Shown: positions 52,424 to 63,649, counted from the first letter of the stretch. The stretch: 64,000 nt of DNA from CAVYTF01 sp963771435 (GCA_963771435.1 CAVYTF010000005.1:1-64000), one strand, 5' to 3'. Numbers and translations are program-made. The notes: generated by a model not told the origin, from the sequence alone.

Positions 52424-54836
52424 ATGATTGCCATGAGAACTACATTACTTGCCATTGCACTGTTCACAGTTTATAGTTTATCAGCCCAAACCAGCAGGCT
52501 GAGCGTACAGATAGGCAATGTTCAAAAAATCACCGAAATACAGGGCGGCTATGCCTTTGAACTGACAAATGCCTATGTAACGGTGACTGCCTACAGCCCC
52601 ACCATCCTGCGGTTCAGGGTAACGAGGGAAAAGCCCGTGGGTGATTTCTCATTTGCGGTGGACAGCCTTGCGCCTGGCTCTACTTTTAAGCAAACAGACA
52701 TGAAGGGTGATATGATATACCTTGAAACTGACTCGTTGAAGCTTGGTATTACCAAAACACCTTTCCGCATCACCATCTTTAATAAAGCAGGCGATACGCT
52801 CTGCGCTGATGATGCTTCGCTGGGTGTTTCATGGTGGGGCAACCAGGTGAGCTGCTATAAAAAGCTGAATGCAGATGAAAAGTTTATAGGCCTGGGGGAA
52901 AAGACAGGTGATATAAACCGGCGTGGGCAATTCTACCAAAACTGGAACAGCGATAACCCGGCCTACGCATTGGATAAAGACCCACTGTATGCAACCATAC
53001 CGTTCTTTATCGGCATACATGATAAGGTTTGCTATGGCATTTTCTTCGACAATAGCTACCACAGCTACTTCAATTTTGGGGGTGGTGCTAATGAGGAATT
53101 CTTCCATTTCGGTGCTGACGACGGGGAGATGAATTATTACTTCTTTGGCGGCTCCTCCGTGCAAAAGATATTGTATGATTATACTTCCATAACCGGCCGC
53201 ACGCCTATGCCCCCGATGTGGAGCCTCGGTTTTCAGCAAAGCCGTTGGGGCTATGTTAACCAACGCGAGGTGCTGAGGATTGCTGAGACTTTCAGGGAAA
53301 AGCAAATACCATGTGATGTAATGGTGAGCGATATCCAGTACATGGATGAGCACAAAGTGTTTACCTGGGACCCTGTAAACTTTGCCACACCTAAGGTAAT
53401 GGTGGACAGCTTGAAACAGATGGGCTTTGATATGGTGACCATCATTGACCCCGGAGTTAAGGTGGAAAAGGGATACGCCCCTTATGATGAAGCATTTGCC
53501 AAAGGGTTGTTTGCCAAGTACCCTAACGGGGTAAATTATACCGGGCACGTATGGCCGGGGGCTTGCAACTTTCCTGATTTTACAAGGGCTGAAGCGCGTG
53601 CCTGGTGGGGCAGTGAGTTTAAAGCACCGCTGGTGGATATGGGCGTGAAAGGTTTCTGGAATGATATGAATGAGCCCGCAGCATGGGGCAGAGAGTTCCC
53701 TAACCTGATAGAGTTTGGCAAAGGAAATAATAAGGCTACACTGTTTATGGTTAAGAATGCTTACGGCCTGATGATGGCACGCTCTACCTATGAGGGCACA
53801 CGAAAACTAATGAACGGCGAGCGGCCGTTTGTGCTGACAAGGGCTTCTTACAGTGGTATTCAAAAGTATTCTGCACAATGGACGGGAGATAATGCTTCAA
53901 CAGACGCTCACATGCTGCTGGGCTTTAGGTTGCTGAACAGCATGGGAGTAAGCGGGATACCATATGTGGGTATGGATATAGGAGGGTTTATTGGCAACCC
54001 CTCGCCTGAATTGTATTTAAGGTGGTTGAACCTGGCTGAGTATTCCCCACTGTTCCGCAGTCATACTGAGATTGATTATAATTACCGCGAACCCTGGTTT
54101 TTGAGTAATGATAAGGAACCGATGGCTAAAAAAATGATTGAGGACAGGTATAAACTATTGCCTTACCTGTACAGCAGCTTTTATGAGGCGCATGAAAACG
54201 GGATGCCTGTTAACAGGATGCTGCCGATTAATTATACTTATGATGAAAATGTATATGACACAAGGTTTGAAAATGAATTTCTTTATGGGAGCGAAATATT
54301 AGTTTGCCCTGTGGAAAGTACAAAGGATATGGCGCGGGTGTATTTACCGGATTCTTCTACAGAATGGTACAGGCTAAGCACGGGAGGGAAATATAGTGGT
54401 GGTATGGTGTACAATGTGGACGCGCCTGTAGATGATGCACCTGTCTTTGTGAAGGCGGGAGCTATTGTGCCTATGCAATGCGTGCTGCAGAATACAAAGG
54501 AAAAGGGAGATGGGATTTTATATGTGAATGTATGGAACGGAAATTCTGCCACCAGCTTTGTCTATTACGAAGATGACGGGCATACATACGATTATGAGAA
54601 AGGCAGCTCTTATAAAAGGCTTATGACATTCGACCCGATAAATAAAAAGATAGTATTGAATAAAAAAGAAGGGCTTTTCAACAGCAGGTTTTCTTCTGTG
54701 CAGTTTGTGCTGCACGGGTTTGGACAGGGGAGATAATTTTGAAGTAAATGGCAAGAATGTAAGTGCTTCCACTAAAGGAAAAGAGGTCGTAGTTACAACA
54801 GGCAATAGTGTTGAGAGTGTTGTGTTGAGATGGTAG
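52424..54836 (+). CDS. secreted GH31 alpha-glucosidase, frameshifted near the end
   Basis: A family 31 glycoside hydrolase (retaining alpha-glucosidase type) with signal peptide MRTTLLAIALFTVYSLSAQ from the second Met (52433). The nucleophile motif GFWNDMNEPAAW and the acid/base motif WTGDNAS are present, with the N-terminal beta-sandwich LRFRVTREKP before them. The frame ends early at 54736 (VLHGFGQGR). One base removed near 54733 restores GDNFEVNGKNVSASTK and a new stop at 54836, the expected C-terminal beta domain. Intact length ~800. It follows copy B of the 44-bp repeat. Starch or glucan degradation is likely. Confidence 0.9.
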
Positions 54837-54853
54837 AGGGCGATTCTTTTACT

Positions 54854-56575
54854 TTAATTCAGCTTTGCCATTTCTGCATTTACAAACTCCATTAAAGTCC
54901 TGATATGATCGGGGGAAAAATCGAACTTGAGGCCGGCAGCGTTGTATAATTCAGGTAATGTTTTTGTGCCGCCCAGGCTGAGTGCATTGATATAATTGTT
55001 GATTGCTTTTTTGCTGTCGTTGATATACTGCATCCATAAACCAATAGCACCAAGCTGTGCGATGCCGTACTCGATGTAATAAAAGGGTACTTCGAAGAGA
55101 TGCAATTGCCTTTGCCAGCTTATGTCGCGGTATTGCTGCAAGCCGCTTACATCAATCGCTTTGATGGAAAACTCCTCAATTATTTGATTCCATTTTGCAG
55201 TTCTTTCTTCTATAGTATGACTTGGATTTTCGTATATCCAATGCTGAAACTTGTCTATTGTAGCTATCCACGGGAATATAGTGATGACGCGCTCAAGCTG
55301 GTGTTCCTTTGCACGTTTTAACTCTTCTTCTTTGTCAAAAAAGCTTTCCCAATGGTTCATACTGAAAAGCTCCATAGCCATACTTGCTACTTCGGCAATC
55401 TCCATTGGATATTCTTTGAAAGCACTTAACTCTAAATGGTGCGATAAGAATGAATGCACTGCATGGCCGCCTTCATGTACCATAGTGGTAACGTCGCCCA
55501 TTTGGCCGGCAGCATTCATAAATATAAATGGAGCACCACTTTCGGCAAGGGGGCAGTTGTACCCACCAGGAGCCTTACCCATCCTGCTTTCTAGGTCGAA
55601 ATGTTTAAGCTCGTCCATTTTGCGGAGGCAGTTTGCAAAGAATGGATCCAATGCCTCAAAACATTGTTCGGTTTTCTGCAATAATTCATTTCCAGTTTCA
55701 AAAGGATGCAGGGCAATTGTGCCTTCGGGCTCAGCTTCCGTATCCCACGGACGTAATGTATCTAAACCAAGCTTTTGCTTTTTCTTCTCGTATATCTTTT
55801 CAATCAAGGGCAATACATGCAGCTTTACGGCTTCATGAAACAGGAAGCAATCTTCTTTTGTATAATCAAACCTGCCAAGTTCCTGAAATTTATAGTCACG
55901 GTAATTTTCAAAGCCAGCGTTCTTCGCTACTTTATCCCTTCGTTTTATTAGTTGTGAGTACAATTTGTCCATGGCATCCTTGTCCTGTAGTCGGCGCTCA
56001 TTAATTTTTCTATAGACTTCTTCACGCAATGCCCTGTCATGGCTTTCGAGAAATTTTGCCGCCTGTTGCAAAGTATATTCCTGGCCGTTTACTTCCACCG
56101 TCATCTTTCCGGCAATTGCCCCATATTGTTGCTGCATCACATTTAGTTCTGCCTGCAACGGGATGTTTTCTTCCCTGAACAGATCAATGTTCTTTTTTAC
56201 GCTACGCAAATAAGTAAAGAACTTTTGCTGGTCAAGCTGCTCTGTAAATGGCGAAGCAACCAGCTTTTTATTAAGTGCATCTGCATAAGGCTGCATTTTA
56301 GGCTGTATCTCCATGCAGAAATAAGCAAAGGCTTCTTCGAGCGCCTTGTCAGTAGTATCGCAAGTCATTTTTATTTGGCGCCAGCAGGCATCTTCGCTTA
56401 CTGCCGCTTCTACTTCGCTCATATCCTTAAGCCAATGTTCCAGATCATCCTTTGAATTGACCCCTCTTTCCAGTAACAACTTGAAATAAGGCTCTAAACT
56501 TTCCCAATCAGTCAATTTAAAATCTTTGGGAAGAAAATGATGTTCCAGTTTTTTTATATCTGCATTCAACTGCAT
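54854..56575 (-). CDS. M3 family oligoendopeptidase
   Basis: A 573-residue zinc peptidase from the ATG at 56575 (MQLNADIKKLEHHFLPKDF); a start at 56641 is also open. The zinc motif HEGGHAVHSF (HExxH) lies about two-thirds along, in TTMVHEGGHAVHSFLSHH, and ELFSMNHWE downstream fits the second zinc-binding helix. The preceding PGGYNCPLAESGAPFIFMN is typical. Cytoplasmic; degrades short peptides. Converges with GH31. Confidence 0.93.
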   Translation of the reverse strand: MQLNADIKKLEHHFLPKDFKLTDWESLEPYFKLLLERGVNSKDDLEHWLKDMSEVEAAVSEDACWRQIKMTCDTTDKALEEAFAYFCMEIQPKMQPYADALNKKLVASPFTEQLDQQKFFTYLRSVKKNIDLFREENIPLQAELNVMQQQYGAIAGKMTVEVNGQEYTLQQAAKFLESHDRALREEVYRKINERRLQDKDAMDKLYSQLIKRRDKVAKNAGFENYRDYKFQELGRFDYTKEDCFLFHEAVKLHVLPLIEKIYEKKKQKLGLDTLRPWDTEAEPEGTIALHPFETGNELLQKTEQCFEALDPFFANCLRKMDELKHFDLESRMGKAPGGYNCPLAESGAPFIFMNAAGQMGDVTTMVHEGGHAVHSFLSHHLELSAFKEYPMEIAEVASMAMELFSMNHWESFFDKEEELKRAKEHQLERVITIFPWIATIDKFQHWIYENPSHTIEERTAKWNQIIEEFSIKAIDVSGLQQYRDISWQRQLHLFEVPFYYIEYGIAQLGAIGLWMQYINDSKKAINNYINALSLGGTKTLPELYNAAGLKFDFSPDHIRTLMEFVNAEMAKLN

Positions 56576-56656
56576 AAGTATTGTATGTATTTGTGAGAAA
56601 GGAGAAGTTCGCAACGAAGATGCTAATGCACTATACGACACTAAAAAGTATGATCG

Positions 56657-57280
56657 TTATTCAGCTTTTTTCTTTGCCGCTTTTTTCTTCGGGGGTTCCT
56701 CCGCGGTGGTAATATTTTCAGAAGCTTCTTCCTTAGGTTTTTTTGCTGCAGCTTTTTTAGGCTTAACGGCCGCCTCGGTTTCCTTGCTTTCTTCAGCTTC
56801 CTTTTTTGTTTTATTTACTACCGTTTCCCCTGTTTTTGCCTCTGCTGCTTCTGCAGGTTCTTCGGGGACCGTTTCTTCGTCAGGTTCCTGTTCCTGTTCT
56901 CTTATTTTGAATTCAATATCGTTCGCTTTTAATATTTTATACCACCGAACCATCTTTTTAGTATCACTTGCGTACACTCTTTCAAAATCCATTTCAGGAT
57001 AAACTTTTTCAAAATACTTCTTCACTGCGGCGGCATCTTTTTCATCAGGCAGCGTTTCTTCACTTTTCTCCATCGCCTGCAATACATCAACCAGGTTCAC
57101 ATTGTCGCGCTGCGTGAATATTTCAATGCTTTCCAGGTGAGAAAAGCTATGAACGCGCGTGGAAACAAACCTTGTGCTTTTGTCTTCCAGTGAGCGGACG
57201 ATAGCGCCATCTGTTTTGCTGCCAACTAATTCAAACAGGCCACCTAAGCCGGTAACCGAAACGATTTTATAATATTCCAT
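56657..57280 (-). CDS. DUF5606 domain protein with basic low-complexity tail
   Basis: A 207-residue protein. Residues 1-130 form the conserved DUF5606 region (YYKIVSVTGLGGLFELVGSK, then NVNLVDVLQAMEKSE and WYKILKANDIEFK), a family found in Bacteroidota without known role. Residues ~135-207 are Glu/Ala/Lys-rich and end in repeated AAKKPKEE and KKKAAKKKAE, resembling nucleic-acid-binding tails. Copy C of the 44-bp repeat lies 157 bp upstream in the same orientation. Confidence 0.82.
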   Translation of the reverse strand: MEYYKIVSVTGLGGLFELVGSKTDGAIVRSLEDKSTRFVSTRVHSFSHLESIEIFTQRDNVNLVDVLQAMEKSEETLPDEKDAAAVKKYFEKVYPEMDFERVYASDTKKMVRWYKILKANDIEFKIREQEQEPDEETVPEEPAEAAEAKTGETVVNKTKKEAEESKETEAAVKPKKAAAKKPKEEASENITTAEEPPKKKAAKKKAE

Positions 57281-57867
57281 AACTCATAAAAATTTATGGG
57301 GTGCAAGATAAGGAGGATCGGGTAATCGAAGATATTAAGGCGCAAAGAATGGTTGGTGTTAGAGATGGTATTAATGGCATTGGTATGGCTTTATGACGGC
57401 TTCAGCATGGCTTTGGGAGGGCATTGAGTGGGAGTTGGGTCTCTATAAGGTCTCTATAAAGTCTCTATAAGGTCTCTATAAGGGTGGAAATTGTTGGTGG
57501 AAAATTGGAAAAGAGGCGGGTTTTTTGAGGAAAAAAACTGCTTGTTGGCTTAGAATTGAAAGGTATGAACAATATTTTATAAGGCAAAATATTTTTCATT
57601 GTGCGTGTTTTATTTTAAGGATAAACATAGGTTGAGGCAAAAGCCGTTGGCGAGGAAATATATACAAATGCATGAATATTTAATATATATCCTTATAAAC
57701 CGTAAATATTAAAAATGGAGTTTAAACCCTGCTAATTACCATTTGCATTTGTGTTTTTATTGGTTGCTGCGAGGGAAATAAAATAATAATTATGCCTATA
57801 TAAAAAGAATTGCGGGAGGCGAGAAATAACCTTGCGGGTTTTTTTATTTATGGTAATTTGCGTGTAA
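57281..57867. other. 587-bp intergenic region holding copy C of the 44-bp repeat
   Basis: Lies between the divergent DUF5606 and T9SS genes. Apart from the repeat at 57409-57486 I see only AT-rich sequence and short frames on both strands with no protein-like composition. No RNA gene recognised. Confidence 0.5.
57409..57486 (-). repeat. 44-bp dispersed element, copy C
   Basis: On the minus strand the array runs 57481 to 57438 as TTATAGAGACC, TTATAGAGACT, TTATAGAGACC, TTATAGAGACC, the same variant order as copies A and B. It is followed by CAACTCCCACTCAATGCCC and CAAAGCCATG. It ends 157 bp before the DUF5606 start. Confidence 0.9.
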
Positions 57868-59396
57868 ATGAAATTATTGGCTGTGAAAAAGACGGTACTG
57901 TTGGTTTTGGTTTCTGTGGGTTTAGCTTTTTTGGCTAAGGGGCAAACGGAATATTTGGTTAAAGTAAATCCAGCTACTGATAACTTTACAAAAATTGACA
58001 GCCTCTCCGGTGTCTTATACATTTCAGTAATTCCAAATTATTCGACTTTTGATGATAACAATCACCACTATATTTTTAAAGGAACTCCTGATGGCACCAA
58101 CTATTACCTTTATTGTGTAAATGCTGAAACAGGAACAATAAGTTCTAAAGCTAGTTTTTCTAATGATAGTATTATTGAATTGCAATACGACAATTCTTTA
58201 AATGTTCTTTATGGTTTTGAAGCGATATCGGGGATTTGGTATTTAGTTTCTATTAATATAACTACTGGAATACCTTCTATTATTAGCATCTTACCTGATG
58301 TGCAAGTGGCAAATGGTTGGACAGATATAGAAACGAATTTTAACAGTAATAATAACCAGTTTATTTTTCAGGGCACTGACAGTTTAAATAATTACTATTT
58401 GTATTCCTTAGATGTTATTACAGGTAAGATAGTATCTAAAGCTCCTTTTCCGTTAGCATTATCAGATGGAGTAATTAAAGATATGCAATTCAGTAATTCG
58501 CTGAATACCTTATATGGTTTGTATTATAATTTGCCACAAAAGGAATTATACCTGGTTTCTGTAAATACTACTACCGGGGCATATACAATTATCAATAGTC
58601 TTCCACATGTAGATTTACTATTTAATGCAAAAACGACGTTTGATAATATTAATAAGCGTATGATTTTTACAGGATACGATGATAGTGCAGACATTCCTAG
58701 GTTATATTCAGTTGATGCAATTAATGGGAATATTATTTATAACCCACCTGCAGAATTTCCTAGTGGGTTGATAGTGGATAATATAGCAGAATACAGATAT
58801 GATGATTCCTCTCAAAATTTATATGCTTTACATTGGGAGGCTGTAACTCTTCCAGTTATCCTTCTTTCCTTTACCGCTACCAAAAAAGGCGAGCAAAACC
58901 TGCTGCAATGGGCTACAACGCAGGAAATAAACACTAGTTATTTTGAGGTGGAAAGAAGTGGGGATTGGGTGAACTTTACAAGCATTGGGCAGGTGGATGC
59001 GGCGGGGAATAGCGGTGTTGCAAAGAGCTATTCGTTGGTTGATGCTAAACCGGTTAGTGGTATGAATTATTATCGTTTGAAGATGGTGGATAAGGATGGG
59101 AAGTTTAGTTATAGCGAGATAAGAAGTATTGATGAAGCGGTGGGTTTTGTGGTGAGTATTTATCCTAATCCTGTGGAGATTAACCTTAGCCTGAATATTA
59201 GTAGTGATAAGACGATGCAGGTGCAGTTAGAGGTGGTTGATAATGGGGGAAGGTGGTTGCTGTGCAGCAGTTGGAGGTTGTGGCAGGGGCGTCAACGCAG
59301 GGGATCAATGTTGGATCGTTAAGCAGCGGCAGTTATTATTTAAGAGTTGTGAGTGAGGAAGGAGAGACGGAGTTGAGGTTTGTGAAGGGGCGGTAA
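57868..59396 (+). CDS. type IX secretion cargo protein, frameshifted near the end
   Basis: About 509 residues once joined. A signal peptide (MKLLAVKKTVLLVLVSVGLA) is followed by repeated blocks of about 100 residues, each with motifs like TDIETNFNSNNNQFIFQGTD and LYSVDAINGNI, resembling beta-propeller or sandwich repeats. The C-terminus has the type IX sorting signature VVSIYPNPV. The frame ends at 59322, but one base added near 59251 continues it as VVAVQQLEVVAGASTQG to LRFVKGR at 59396, the usual sorting-domain end. Surface or secreted; function unknown. Confidence 0.78.
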
Positions 59397-59521
59397 AAAA
59401 GGTTGTTGGTGAAAAACTTCAATAACGGGTGAAAATATTTTGTTGAGCGATACCACACCAATAGAGAAATGCTCATTGAGCAGAAGCATTGTTAGAATTG
59501 ATATTGCTTTTCCTGTTACAA

Positions 59522-60646
59522 TCACAAACTGCCGCCAATAGCAATATCTACGGAAACAGCATTTCCATTCAAATCACTGCCACCACTATTTCCATAACTC
59601 ACATTATTATATTTTATGGCCAGCCCGAGGTATGAACCGGGGTTGAAGAAATATTTGAAGCGCAAGCCCGCATTTAAATTAAGACCGTTTATTGCATAGG
59701 GCTTTAAATGATCGTCGCTGTGGTCGTTATAGGTGGGATCGGCAATATCAAAACCATCATAACCTGCCCCTGCAATGGCGCCTATTTCAAGATCTGTGGT
59801 ATGAAGAAAATAAAAGGTGTAATCCAAGCCAATATAACCGCCTGAAAAATGATCTACAGCATAAAGGCTATCGCTCCTGAAAACATAATAGTTATCACTA
59901 CTTTTAATAAAACGGAATTGCATGGTGAGATCAAGTTCGCTCCGTTTGCTTCTGCCGCCAATTTGAAATCCAAGGGAAGGATGTGTTCCAAGAATTTTCG
60001 TATTTCCAGAAGGAATCCAAACGCCTGATAAAAGCGCAACATTGCTTGTAGTTCCTGCGCGTTCGGCTGCGTAATTTTTCCTGAGCAATGCGTGAAGCTG
60101 CGGATATTTTTCCTTGTTAGTTTTAAGAACCACCATAGGGTGTTTAATATTACCGGCCAGTACATTACAAATAAATGTTTCGCTACTGTCCATTTTTTGA
60201 GAAGAGAGCAGGTCCTTTGCCCAGGTTTGAATGAAGCTGTAAAACTTTTTTTCCGCCTCAGTATAGTAGTAATAATTGTATTTATTAATTGAATATCCGC
60301 CTGCTTTGATAGTCCTTAAGGTGAAAGTATAATCATCGAATAAAGTATCAAACCCTCCGCTTTCAGGGAGCGCAGTTACAGAAAAGACAGAGCGTTGTAT
60401 ATCAAGTAAAGTTTTTGCATAGAAAATGGCGTGTGCAGAATCGCAATATTGCTGCATGACTCCGATGGCCACACGCATGGAGTCGAAGGCTTTTGCTGCA
60501 TATAGTTTGGGCAAAATTTCCGAAGCATTGATAAGAACGTCCTTGCAGGATACTTGTTTGCGAGTCATCTGCTCCTGCACTGACTGAGCGTTGGATAGAA
60601 AATAAATGGAAAGAAAAAGCACTAAGCAGGTAAAGATCTGTTTCAT
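59522..60646 (-). CDS. exported protein with C-terminal outer-membrane beta-barrel
   Basis: About 374 residues from the ATG at 60646 (MKQIFTCLVLFLSIYFLSN), with a signal peptide to residue ~20. Residues ~30-190 are helical and charged (CKDVLINASEILPKLYAAKA, then YSFIQTWAKDLLSS). From ~210 alternating strands (SELDLTMQFRFIKSSDNYYVF, IGLDYTFYFL, LNAGLRFKYFF, LGLAIKYNNVSYG) suggest an outer-membrane barrel-like domain. No family recognised. Confidence 0.7.
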   Translation of the reverse strand: MKQIFTCLVLFLSIYFLSNAQSVQEQMTRKQVSCKDVLINASEILPKLYAAKAFDSMRVAIGVMQQYCDSAHAIFYAKTLLDIQRSVFSVTALPESGGFDTLFDDYTFTLRTIKAGGYSINKYNYYYYTEAEKKFYSFIQTWAKDLLSSQKMDSSETFICNVLAGNIKHPMVVLKTNKEKYPQLHALLRKNYAAERAGTTSNVALLSGVWIPSGNTKILGTHPSLGFQIGGRSKRSELDLTMQFRFIKSSDNYYVFRSDSLYAVDHFSGGYIGLDYTFYFLHTTDLEIGAIAGAGYDGFDIADPTYNDHSDDHLKPYAINGLNLNAGLRFKYFFNPGSYLGLAIKYNNVSYGNSGGSDLNGNAVSVDIAIGGSL

Positions 60647-60721
60647 CCTGTGAAAATACAATAGCTCTAAACCCTGCGTTAAAAGCAACTGTTAATTTAC
60701 TAAAATGAAATGTGAAATTCT

Positions 60722-63577
60722 TTAATGGGCTTCCAGCCAATTATCCCCTACGCCCACTTCAGCCTCTACGGGAACACCATTGGGTAATTCCATAGCGGAC
60801 CTCATGTTTTCGAGGATAAGGGGCTTCAAGGTTTCGACTTCTTCTTTCAGGGCATCAAAGACGAGTTCATCATGTACCTGCAATATCATTGCAGACTTGA
60901 GATTGAGCGATTTTAGATTGTGGTGAATTTTTATCATGGCCATTTTTATCATGTCGGCGGCGGTGCCCTGAATGGGAGAATTAATGGCGTTGCGTTCTGC
61001 AAAGGCACGCACTGTGAAGTTGGCAGAGTTGATGTCTTTCAGCCAGCGCTTGCGCCCCATGAGCGTTTGAACATAGCCGTGCTCGCGCGCATAATTGATA
61101 GTGTCGTCCATGTATTTATTGATGCCGGCAAATTCTTTTTTGTAATTATCAATGATCTCTTTTGCTTCTGTGCGGCTGATGCCCAGGTTGTCTGCAAGCC
61201 CGAAAGCCCCCTGCCCGTAAATGATGCCGAAGTTTACGCTCTTTGCTTTGTAGCGCATTTCCTTAGTAACTTCTGATGGGGCTACATTATATACTTTGGC
61301 GGCAGTTGCCGTGTGGATGTCTATACCGTTTTTAAAAGCTTCGCACATATTCGGGTCGCCGCTGATGGCAGCTACAATGCGCAGTTCTATTTGTGAATAA
61401 TCTGCGCTGATGAGCACATGGTTTGCATCACGCGGGATAAATGCTTTGCGTATCTCTTTGCCCCGGTCTGTGCGGATGGGTATGTTTTGCAGATTGGGGT
61501 TGTTACTGCTGAGCCTGCCGGTTACTGCTACTGCCTGCGCATAAGAGGTGTGCACACGGCCTGTTTTGCGGTTGATCATTTGCGGCAGCGCATCAACATA
61601 AGTTGATCTTAATTTGGTCAACTCACGGTAGGTGAGGATATCATCAGCAATGGAATGACCGCGGGCTGTGAGTTTCAGGAGGATGTCCTCGCCTGTTTGA
61701 TATTGACCGGTCTTAGTTTTTTTAGCAGAGGGGTCTAATTTTAATTTCTCAAATAAAACTTCTCCTAATTGTTTTGGAGAAGAGAGGTTAAACTTTACAC
61801 CTGCGGCAGCATATACACTTTTCTCTGCAAGAGCAGCTTCCCGCTCCAACTCTTTTGAATAACTGTTCAGAAAATCGTTGTCAATTCTCACTCCTTCAAA
61901 TTCCATATCTGTCAATACCTTAACCAAAGGATTTTCTACTTCGTAAAAAACCTTCTCTACTTCTTTTGTTTTTAATAAAGGATGAAGTGCCTGTTTTAGC
62001 TGTAAGGTTATGTCAGCATCTTCGGCGGCATATTCTTTTATTTTTTCTATCTCTACATCACGCATATTGCCCTGTGCCTTTCCTTTCTTGCCGATGAGTT
62101 CTTCAATATGCACCGGTTCATAGCTGAGGTATTGCGCGCTGAGCAGATCCATGCTGCGCCTGCCTTCCGGTTCAATGACATAATGGGCAAGCATAGTGTC
62201 GTAGAGATTTCCTTTCAACTCAATGCCATACCATTTGAGCATGAGCATATCGTATTTGATGTTCTGCCCTATCCAGGTGATGGCTGGATGGCTGAATAGT
62301 AGATCAAGCTGATCAAGTATGGCAAGCGTATTTTCTCTTTCAGGAGGGCAGGGGATATAGTAGCCGTCGCCTTGTTTATAAGAAAAGCTCAGGCCAACAA
62401 GCTCTGCATCATTTGCATCAATTCCAGTTGTTTCTGTGTCAAAGCAGATCTCTGTTTGCTGTAAGAGAGTTTCAACCAGTTCCTTTATCTTTTGTTCGGT
62501 ATCAACAAGACAGTAACAATGCTCTGTGTTATTAATATTCTTGTTTGCATTAAACCCTGTCGCCACGGCTTCGGCCTCTTCATCTTCTTTTTTCAATACG
62601 ATCTTTACTTCATTCCTGCCACGGGGGACGCTTTCATTTTCAACTACATTGCCAAACAGATCTGTCTGCACGATCGTGGACGCAGTTTGAAATACATTGA
62701 AATCATCGCCCAATATGCGTTTGCCAAGACTTTTAAATTCAAGCTCTGCAAACACATCCAGCAATTCCTGCCTGTTCCATTCCTTCAGACAAAAGTTCTC
62801 TTCATGAAACTGTACGGGGACATTGGTAATGATGGTTGCTAATTTCTTGCTTAGAATGGCGCTTTCTTTTCCTGCCCTTACCTTTTCTCCCAGCGAGCCT
62901 TTTATATTGTCTGCATTGGCGATAATGTTTTCAAGCGTTCCAAACTCCTTTAGGAGTTTTGCCGCGGTCTTTTCGCCGACGCCTTTTATGCCGGGGATAT
63001 TATCTACAGCGTCGCCCATTAACCCAAGGATATCAACCACCTGCTCCACGCGGTCAATGTCCCATTTAGCACAAACTTTTTGTGCATCCAGTATTTCCAT
63101 ATCGCCTCCCTGGTAGCCGGGCTTATAAATATAGACCCCCGGATGAATGAGTAACTGCCCGTAATCTTTGTCTGGGGTAACCATAAACACTTCGTAGCCC
63201 GAGTCAGCAGCCTGCCAGGCAAGCGTTCCGATAACATCATCTGCTTCATAACCATCGAGCTCCATCACAGGAATGTTGAAGCCGCGAATTATCTTTTTTA
63301 TATCATCCAGAGAGACTAACAGATCTTCGGGCGCTTCCTGGCGGTTGGCTTTGTATTCAACAAAATCGGTGTGACGTTCTGTGGGTGCATGGGTGTCAAA
63401 ACAAACGGCAAGGTGAGTTGGCTTTTCTTTGTTGATAAGATCGAACAAAGTGTTGGTGAAACCAAACTGTGCGTTGGTGTTTTTGCCTTTGGAAGTGATG
63501 CGGGGGTTGCGGATGAGCGCATAATAAGCGCGGTAAATAAGCGCAAGCGCATCCAGTAAAAATAGTTTTTTAGCCAT
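60722..63577 (-). CDS. polA: DNA polymerase I
   Basis: A 951-residue family A polymerase. Domains in order are the 5' nuclease (MAKKLFLLDALALIYRAYYA; GYEADDVIGTLA), a 3'-5' exonuclease with intact proofreading motif CFDTETTGIDANDAELVGL and DADITLQLK, and the polymerase (SADYSQIELRIVAAISGDP; KSVNFGIIYGQGAFGL; QVHDELVFDA). It fills gaps in repair and removes RNA primers. Length is usual for Bacteroidota. It is 72 bp from the next minus-strand gene start upstream. Confidence 0.97.
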   Translation of the reverse strand: MAKKLFLLDALALIYRAYYALIRNPRITSKGKNTNAQFGFTNTLFDLINKEKPTHLAVCFDTHAPTERHTDFVEYKANRQEAPEDLLVSLDDIKKIIRGFNIPVMELDGYEADDVIGTLAWQAADSGYEVFMVTPDKDYGQLLIHPGVYIYKPGYQGGDMEILDAQKVCAKWDIDRVEQVVDILGLMGDAVDNIPGIKGVGEKTAAKLLKEFGTLENIIANADNIKGSLGEKVRAGKESAILSKKLATIITNVPVQFHEENFCLKEWNRQELLDVFAELEFKSLGKRILGDDFNVFQTASTIVQTDLFGNVVENESVPRGRNEVKIVLKKEDEEAEAVATGFNANKNINNTEHCYCLVDTEQKIKELVETLLQQTEICFDTETTGIDANDAELVGLSFSYKQGDGYYIPCPPERENTLAILDQLDLLFSHPAITWIGQNIKYDMLMLKWYGIELKGNLYDTMLAHYVIEPEGRRSMDLLSAQYLSYEPVHIEELIGKKGKAQGNMRDVEIEKIKEYAAEDADITLQLKQALHPLLKTKEVEKVFYEVENPLVKVLTDMEFEGVRIDNDFLNSYSKELEREAALAEKSVYAAAGVKFNLSSPKQLGEVLFEKLKLDPSAKKTKTGQYQTGEDILLKLTARGHSIADDILTYRELTKLRSTYVDALPQMINRKTGRVHTSYAQAVAVTGRLSSNNPNLQNIPIRTDRGKEIRKAFIPRDANHVLISADYSQIELRIVAAISGDPNMCEAFKNGIDIHTATAAKVYNVAPSEVTKEMRYKAKSVNFGIIYGQGAFGLADNLGISRTEAKEIIDNYKKEFAGINKYMDDTINYAREHGYVQTLMGRKRWLKDINSANFTVRAFAERNAINSPIQGTAADMIKMAMIKIHHNLKSLNLKSAMILQVHDELVFDALKEEVETLKPLILENMRSAMELPNGVPVEAEVGVGDNWLEAH

Positions 63578-63649
63578 GCTGCTAAGGTAGCGGTTTATTG
63601 TGCATTGTTAGTTATAAGGATGCTATGTTTTAGAGAACAGAGGCGCTAT

